From the NCBI RefSeq assembly GCF_018918345.1, contig NZ_JAHLQI010000002.1, positions 186,001 through 250,000 of the forward strand: a DNA stretch of 64,000 nucleotides, in the 5' to 3' direction. Under the pieces are notes generated by a model. It was not told the origin of the DNA. It ran no database searches and was given only the letters and a program-made list of their open reading frames with translations. This document shows, one piece after another, positions 60,701 through 64,000 of the stretch; position 1 is the first letter of the stretch; each line of letters starts with the position of its first letter. The translations under genes were made by a program, and so were the position numbers. This stretch comes from Butyricicoccus intestinisimiae (GTDB lineage: Bacteria; Bacillota; Clostridia; Oscillospirales; Butyricicoccaceae).

Positions 60701-62453
60701 CCTTGCCGGTTGCATTGTAAGTGGTGTCACCGACCGTTACGCTGGAAATGTTGGACAGATAGTCTGCAAACTGCTCGTCGGTTGCGTCCTTGGTCTTTAC
60801 CAGCTTGCTGTTCTCTGCGTCATATGCCGCAACGACAGCATCGGTCTGCAGCTCAAAGGTGGTGGAGTAGCTTGCATACTTGCCGGACTTATCCGAAACC
60901 GTCAGCGTGTACTTGCCGGTTGCCGCTGTGCCCTTCCAGGAAATCTTGCCGTCCTTGACGGAAAGGCCTTCGGCTGCATTGCCCTGTGCGTCGGTTACCT
61001 GATACTCCACCTCATAATCCTTCGGGAAGTCCTTCAGTTCTACAGAGGTGGAACCGCTGTCAGCCAGTGCATTCTCTACTGCGAAATTCTCGGTTGCAAA
61101 TTTCACCGGAACATACTGCTCGCAATCCAAGCTGTAAATCTTGCCGTCTACCGTGTAGAATGCCACGCTCTTGATGGTCTTGCCCATCATGGAAACGTAG
61201 TCATCGGATACCAGCGGGTTGCCGTGTGAAGTCGTTGTAAAGCCGACAGACCATGCCAGTTCCAGACTCTTGCCGTTCCACACGTTCTCCAGAGAACGCA
61301 TCGCATAAGACGTGCCGTCTGTGGTCGTTACGGTTGCGCCGTATGCACGGCCAATCTTTTCCAAAACATTCGTCGAGAACTTCATCTGATAGTCGCCGTA
61401 CTTGGAGGACGTCTTGAACGTAACGGTGGTGTCCTTCAGTGTCTCGGTGTCCACAGCAGCCGTGGTCTTGCCAAAGCTATAGGAGCCGTCCTTGTTGACG
61501 GTCAGTTCCTTATAGTTTTCCGGAACGGAATCCAGCGCGGTGTAGTAGTAATCATCATGCTCGGTCAGAGAAGCGTTCAGCTTTGCCAGATCAGACTTTA
61601 CCACACGAACCGTGCAAACAACGCCGCGAATGGCGTCAGACTTTTCGTCCTCTGCCGTCTTGTAGTACGTGCCGGCGGTCAGTCCGTCTGCCGTGTTCAT
61701 GCGGGACTTTCGCATGGTTGCAGAAGTAACTGCGTCAACGCCGTCAACAGCGGTTACGCCCTCAGCCTTGTAGAAATCATCATACGGCACGTTCATGGTA
61801 ACGTAAGCGAACTGCTCTGTCGCGCCTGCCTTGTCCAGCATCACGATGGCTTCTGCGCGCGTGATGTTGTTGCCGGAGCGCAGCGTGTGATCCGGATAAC
61901 CGGACATGTAGCCGTTCTGAACCGCTGCCAGAATGTACGGTGCAGCCCAATCGGAAACAGCGTTCGCATCTGTGTAGCCCAGCTTGGTCAGCTGTGCGCG
62001 GATGTCTGCCGCATTCGCCTTGGTGTCAACCGAGACATCGTTCAGCTTGCACATGATAACGGCAGCCTGCTCGCGCGTCACATCGCCCTGCGGCGCCCAC
62101 TTGTTGTCGCCTACGCCGACCATGACATTGGCCTTGACGATCTTTGCCACCTGCTTGTAGAACCAGTCGGTCTTTGCAACGTCCTTGTAGCCGGAGACGT
62201 CCGCTTCCTCGGTGTATTCCTCGACAGCGTCAACGACGGTTGCCATCTCTGCACGGGTGATGGTGCTGTCCGGACGAATGCCGCCCTCGTCGCCCTGAAT
62301 CCAGCCGTTGTCAATGAACTGCTGCAGGGTCTTTTCTGCCCAGTGGCCGTGAATGTCATCTGCATTGACTGCAAATGCCGCACCGCCTACCATCATGGTT
62401 GCTGCCGTAGCCACACTCAGGACACGCAGCGTCTTTTTCGCGTTGTTGTTCAT
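57744..62453 (-). CDS. Giant SLH surface protein with Tp47-like repeats and FMN-binding domain
   Basis: 1569-residue exported protein. A signal peptide (about 1-30) is followed by three SLH repeats (about 32-205) that bind it to the wall. Three large repeats start near residues 216, 641 and 1061 (YVTMNVPYDDFYKAE-, YVKMNIPYADFYAAE- and YANLTYNEYWANE-type openings followed by DAVTSATxxKS). They resemble the Tp47 penicillin-binding-protein fold of clostridial surface proteins. Two almost identical Ig-like modules (about 465-550 and 890-975; TGKYTLTVSDKSGKYAS) sit between them. A helical spacer (about 1390-1480) and a C-terminal FMN-binding domain with IVSGATCSSNAI complete it. It is probably flavinylated by ApbE, and its promoter region carries the TTAG-type dyad. 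Confidence 0.85.
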   Translation of the reverse strand: MNNNAKKTLRVLSVATAATMMVGGAAFAVNADDIHGHWAEKTLQQFIDNGWIQGDEGGIRPDSTITRAEMATVVDAVEEYTEEADVSGYKDVAKTDWFYKQVAKIVKANVMVGVGDNKWAPQGDVTREQAAVIMCKLNDVSVDTKANAADIRAQLTKLGYTDANAVSDWAAPYILAAVQNGYMSGYPDHTLRSGNNITRAEAIVMLDKAGATEQFAYVTMNVPYDDFYKAEGVTAVDGVDAVTSATMRKSRMNTADGLTAGTYYKTAEDEKSDAIRGVVCTVRVVKSDLAKLNASLTEHDDYYYTALDSVPENYKELTVNKDGSYSFGKTTAAVDTETLKDTTVTFKTSSKYGDYQMKFSTNVLEKIGRAYGATVTTTDGTSYAMRSLENVWNGKSLELAWSVGFTTTSHGNPLVSDDYVSMMGKTIKSVAFYTVDGKIYSLDCEQYVPVKFATENFAVENALADSGSTSVELKDFPKDYEVEYQVTDAQGNAAEGLSVKDGKISWKGTAATGKYTLTVSDKSGKYASYSTTFELQTDAVVAAYDAENSKLVKTKDATDEQFADYLSNISSVTVGDTTYNATGKGAAKIIKDDGSIDFDATYGKDKTPIFEAGKEYNLEVAATGYKNNISFKATAPEAKIYVKMNIPYADFYAAEINNEDAVDAVTSATNNKSIKNGDGELVGGTYNDYNADAWAAGTQKKVNIKGVSYPVAITPSELAQLTKTDDKQADYYYTELESAPAAYKTATVKDGKISFGEAQGKTTKLEAKTELSTSTAWGDYLLDVDTDAFGTNNVYGVVISAEKDGKTTTYGMRQEENIWRRTEIAWSSGIKKTEPHGNVLNYEHYVGLMGSTIKSVTYYTADGEYTIDADLYVPVKFTTDNFKVENALADSGSTSVEMKDFPSDYQAEYKVTDAKGNELEGASVKDGKISWTGTPANGKYTLTVSDKSGKYASCSTTFELQISAMPAAYQASNLRVAGADGASAEELSGFLSNVSTVTINGKNYAASGRGSVAVINSKGFIDLTTSPFTGMKAGDIYKISVKATGYAKTLDFELTVPDKIYAYANLTYNEYWANEGVYAAGNDSSSEEADAKGELDKGGFDAVSRATTNHGLHRGSFQQTAVIEATTADGQTVSMGVDHWSEDNTKFYDANGTEYTVDRTAKPMSISYKTRQGRETVTVTASFKDYKITGIKYVPVAVDAADYQDFCKKYTVVKNGQSVQGGYGEQNLKAYTGVAAVDAATNGLKTVSKSGDAYTFSARQTGTGSGLLDQEQANDGTGVTTEVKKYSGNYGEFLRVDLNGTYGALGAAMQTVKWTYYGSDSTYTTPAATYGTKFAADNWMHKSMGIQLGLTDSVRCQLPEGTDGTGYWALTVYGLGTSDYTTQFQVTAENLPSTVAGITDEQKTELTNLIATAQELSAKNPSNKAALDEHIAEAQAMLNNADATQPEAAELIADLQGLIKTAQDELAAQPTEKTVAKTVTVNPDADEDFNAYSLIVDVTVKDGKVQSVALNKDCTIKKSNKPYSEDAFNGMNTKLAGKSAAEIDGADIVSGATCSSNAIKEAAKAALSE

Positions 62454-62485
62454 GTTACGCCCTTTCTAAAACAAATCAGATTTTG

Positions 62486-62499
62486 TCAGTACGTACTAA
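62486..62499 (-). promoter_or_regulatory. TTAG-N6-CTAA-like operator 7 (giant surface protein)
   Basis: Minus strand TTAG-TACGTA-CTGA: one half-site mismatch, but with a perfect central AGTACGTACT palindrome. It lies in the 5' leader, 32 bases before the start codon. Confidence 0.45.
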
Positions 62500-62569
62500 C
62501 TTTTCTTGAATTTTTGACTGTATTACCTGTATTTTTGATACAATCTTCACTTCAAAATTCGATAGTACG

Positions 62570-62598
62570 ATTATAGAAAATTTTTGGTTAGTTGTCAA
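62570..62598 (-). promoter_or_regulatory. Promoter of the giant surface protein gene
   Basis: Consensus TTGACA (62593-62598), 17-bp spacer, TATAAT (62570-62575), giving a leader of about 110 bases. Confidence 0.8.
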
Positions 62599-62609
62599 CA
62601 ACACATATT

Positions 62610-62958
62610 GGGAAATATTGTTCTTTTCTCAGGACACTCCCCAGATAAATATGTATATTTGCAAGGTAAATTGCAGATATTCCTCCATTATTTCAAAAAA
62701 TACAGAATTTTTGTTTCATTAACTTTTTGTGACAGTTTTTTGCACATGTGCAAATTATTTCGCGAATTTTTCATGTACTTTATCCAAACAGAGCGCTCCT
62801 GTTTTCGCATTTTCTCGGTGAATTGCGAGAAAATGCCTAGGATAACTTTATTTCTAAACGCAAACATAACACGCGCCCAAAAAAATTTCCGCCTTCCGCG
62901 CCTCTTTTCCGCGTATTTCCGCCGCATATGCGTTAGCCCAGAGAAATCAACAGAAGAA
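62610..62958. other. Intergenic region without a recognisable gene
   Basis: About 350 A/T-rich bases between the giant surface protein promoter and the repressor terminator. Open frames here lack ribosome sites. A GCACATGTGC palindrome lies near 62742-62751. Nothing else was recognised. Confidence 0.45.
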
Positions 62959-62960
62959 AA

Positions 62961-62999
62961 ACGCGTACTGTTCGAGAGATGTTCTCAAACAGTACGCGT
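62961..62999 (-). terminator. Terminator of the DtxR-like gene
   Basis: Stem ACGCGTACTGTT / AACAGTACGCGT with further pairing GAGA/TCTC inside; followed by TTTTCTTCTG on the minus strand. Confidence 0.85.
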
Positions 63000-63017
63000 C
63001 TGATTTGCTTGTTCTCA

Positions 63018-63383
63018 TTAGCTTACCGCAACCGCGTCAGCATCGGCACAGGACTCCGGTAGCTCCGGCAATAAGATGCACGCCGCATCCGTCGCCTGCT
63101 GGCGCGTCACAAACAGCCCCGTCTGCATCAGGCAGTCCGCCACATGGTACACGCGGTCGGCATACCGCGCCGCCACCTCGTTTCCATACGCTGTCAGGTG
63201 AAGTTTCCCATATCGCTGCTGATCCACAAGCTGTTTTTCCCGAAAAACGCTGACAATCCGCGCAACGGATGCTTTTTTCACATGCAGCGCCTTGGCAATC
63301 TCCGTCAGCCGCATTTCGCCCTCCCGCTGAGACATTTCGTACATGTGCAGCAGATACCGCAGGTGTGTACCGGTCAGCTCCAT
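63018..63383 (-). CDS. DtxR-like transcriptional repressor with altered metal site
   Basis: 121-residue regulator. The N-terminal winged helix (about 1-65: HLRYLLHMYEMSQREGEMRLTEIAKALHVKKASVARIV and GKLHLTAYG) matches the DtxR/MntR/IdeR family. The C-terminal dimerisation part is short (about 70-121). Where MntR has the metal-binding Glu/Glu/His pattern EACxxEHxLS, this protein reads AACILLPELPES, so most classic ligands are missing, although a His near 80 (VYHVADCL) and two Cys remain. Its own promoter carries TTAG-N6-CTAA, implying autoregulation and control of the feo and electron-transfer operons. Confidence 0.75.
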   Translation of the reverse strand: MELTGTHLRYLLHMYEMSQREGEMRLTEIAKALHVKKASVARIVSVFREKQLVDQQRYGKLHLTAYGNEVAARYADRVYHVADCLMQTGLFVTRQQATDAACILLPELPESCADADAVAVS

Positions 63384-63422
63384 GTTTGTTCCTCCTTTTG
63401 CTGTCGAAATCCTCTTAAATGA

Positions 63423-63436
63423 TTAGTTTGCACTAA
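63423..63436 (-). promoter_or_regulatory. TTAG-N6-CTAA operator 6 (repressor gene)
   Basis: TTAG-TTTGCA-CTAA, ten bases downstream of the -10 element and 40 bases before the repressor start. Confidence 0.7.
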
Positions 63437-63446
63437 TTCAAAGAAA

Positions 63447-63475
63447 AGCATATCACACGCAAAAAACAAAGTCAA
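63447..63475 (-). promoter_or_regulatory. Promoter of the DtxR-like repressor gene
   Basis: Minus strand TTGACT (63470-63475), 17-bp spacer, TATGCT (63447-63452). Confidence 0.65.
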
Positions 63476-63540
63476 TGGAGGCTGTTCCAGTTTTTGAGCG
63501 AAAGCTAACTATTTTTTATCCAATTGCCACAGATATACGC

Positions 63541-63576
63541 AAAAAAATTCCCCGTTTCCGTATCGGAAACAGGGAA
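63541..63576 (-). terminator. Terminator after rplT
   Basis: TTCCC-GTTTCCG / CGGAAAC-GGGAA stem with a three-base loop, followed by T7 on the minus strand. Confidence 0.85.
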
Positions 63577-63593
63577 TGTGCATTCTGAAAAAA

Positions 63594-63947
63594 TTACAGA
63601 GCAGCCTTAGCGGTAGCAACCAGAGCCTCGAAAGCCGGCTTGTCGTTTACAGCCAGATCTGCCAGCATCTTACGGTTGATGTCAACACCAGCCTTCTTCA
63701 GACCGTTCATGAAAGTGCTGTAGTTCATGCCGTTAGCCTGGGTAGCAGCGGAGATACGGGTGATCCACAGTCTGCGGAAATCTCTCTTCTTGTGCTTACG
63801 GCCGATGTATGCGTAACGCAGGGACTTCATCACTGCTTCGTTTGCAGTGCGGAACAGCTTGGACTTTGCACCAAAGTAACCCTTAGAAAGCTTCAGAATC
63901 TTCTTTCTTCTCTTGCGCGTCATCATTGCGCCCTTAACTCTTGCCAT
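63594..63947 (-). CDS. rplT: 50S ribosomal protein L20
   Basis: 117-residue primary 23S rRNA-binding protein. It starts [20 protein letters not shown], then [21 protein letters not shown], with the globular C-terminal domain [23 protein letters not shown]. The GGAGG ribosome site is 12 bases from the ATG, a slightly long spacing. It is probably the last gene of infC-rpmI-rplT; the others would lie beyond the right edge of the window. Confidence 0.98.
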   Translation of the reverse strand: MARVKGAMMTRKRRKKILKLSKGYFGAKSKLFRTANEAVMKSLRYAYIGRKHKKRDFRRLWITRISAATQANGMNYSTFMNGLKKAGVDINRKMLADLAVNDKPAFEALVATAKAAL

Positions 63948-64000
63948 ATTTAAACATTGCCTCCAAATTCAAATCGTAAGTGTTTTTGTGATAATCCTGA

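Noticed and set aside
57633-61229. 1198-codon plus-strand open frame opposite the giant surface protein
   Set aside because: It is an antisense shadow of a repetitive gene; the minus strand has signal peptide, SLH and FMN motifs.

Overview
The window looks like a chromosomal segment of a GC-moderate, Gram-positive, anaerobic Clostridia bacterium, most likely an Oscillospiraceae/Butyricicoccaceae-type gut organism. The evidence is the large SRP RNA next to dnaX-ybaB-recR, CIRCE/HrcA-type heat-shock operators, a T-box leader, SLH-domain envelope proteins, FeoA-FeoA-FeoB with a Cys-rich partner, abundant AGGAGG ribosome binding sites and frequent TTG starts. The taxonomic call is inference; no rRNA is present.

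Left part (1-13 kb): an SLH polysaccharide deacetylase (5' end outside the window), a cluster of short palindromic repeats, pyrK-pyrD with a phosphatase-GNAT fusion, then a phosphate block on the minus strand: pstS-C-A-B-phoU, ppk1, and two decayed genes (a PhoB-like response regulator and a Na/Pi cotransporter). Both the pst promoter and the dead cotransporter promoter carry TTTTAC repeats spaced about one helical turn apart (candidate Pho boxes). ppk1 is interrupted by one extra base in a six-base homopolymer.

Middle (13-40 kb): a tryptophan-type T-box in front of a metal-dependent alcohol dehydrogenase and a YkvI-like membrane protein; an AraC-controlled sugar oxidoreductase/isomerase pair; Hsp20 with two CIRCE elements; MFS transporter; recR, ybaB, dnaX and SRP RNA; PBP1A; a catalytically dead pyrophosphatase relative; an SLH lysozyme; DUF3793; DegV; glyoxalase; an MNT-HEPT toxin-antitoxin pair; gdhA; cardiolipin synthase; malic enzyme; and a MATE exporter with an attenuator leader.

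The most striking locus is at 40.5-43.5 kb. A compact (495 aa) RuvC nuclease of the TnpB/Cas12 superfamily, without its zinc ribbon and AT-rich compared with its surroundings, is followed by a roughly 245-nt structured non-coding region and an 18-repeat CRISPR array. There is no cas1, cas2, cas4 or transposase nearby. This looks like a minimal, transposon-derived type V CRISPR system.

Right part (43.6-64 kb): tRNA-Gly, a phosphoglycolate phosphatase-like gene, malQ, trmB, the feo iron-uptake operon, mnmM, a flavin-based membrane electron-transfer operon (NosR/NapH-like ferredoxin, FMN-binding proteins, ApbE, Gx transporter, NusG-II protein), a 1569-aa SLH/FMN-binding surface protein, a small DtxR-like repressor and rplT. 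A 14-bp dyad TTAG-N6-CTAA recurs at the promoters of the DUF3793 gene (twice), feo, the electron-transfer operon (twice), the DtxR-like gene itself and, with one mismatch, the giant surface protein. This defines a probable iron- or redox-responsive regulon governed by the repressor encoded here.
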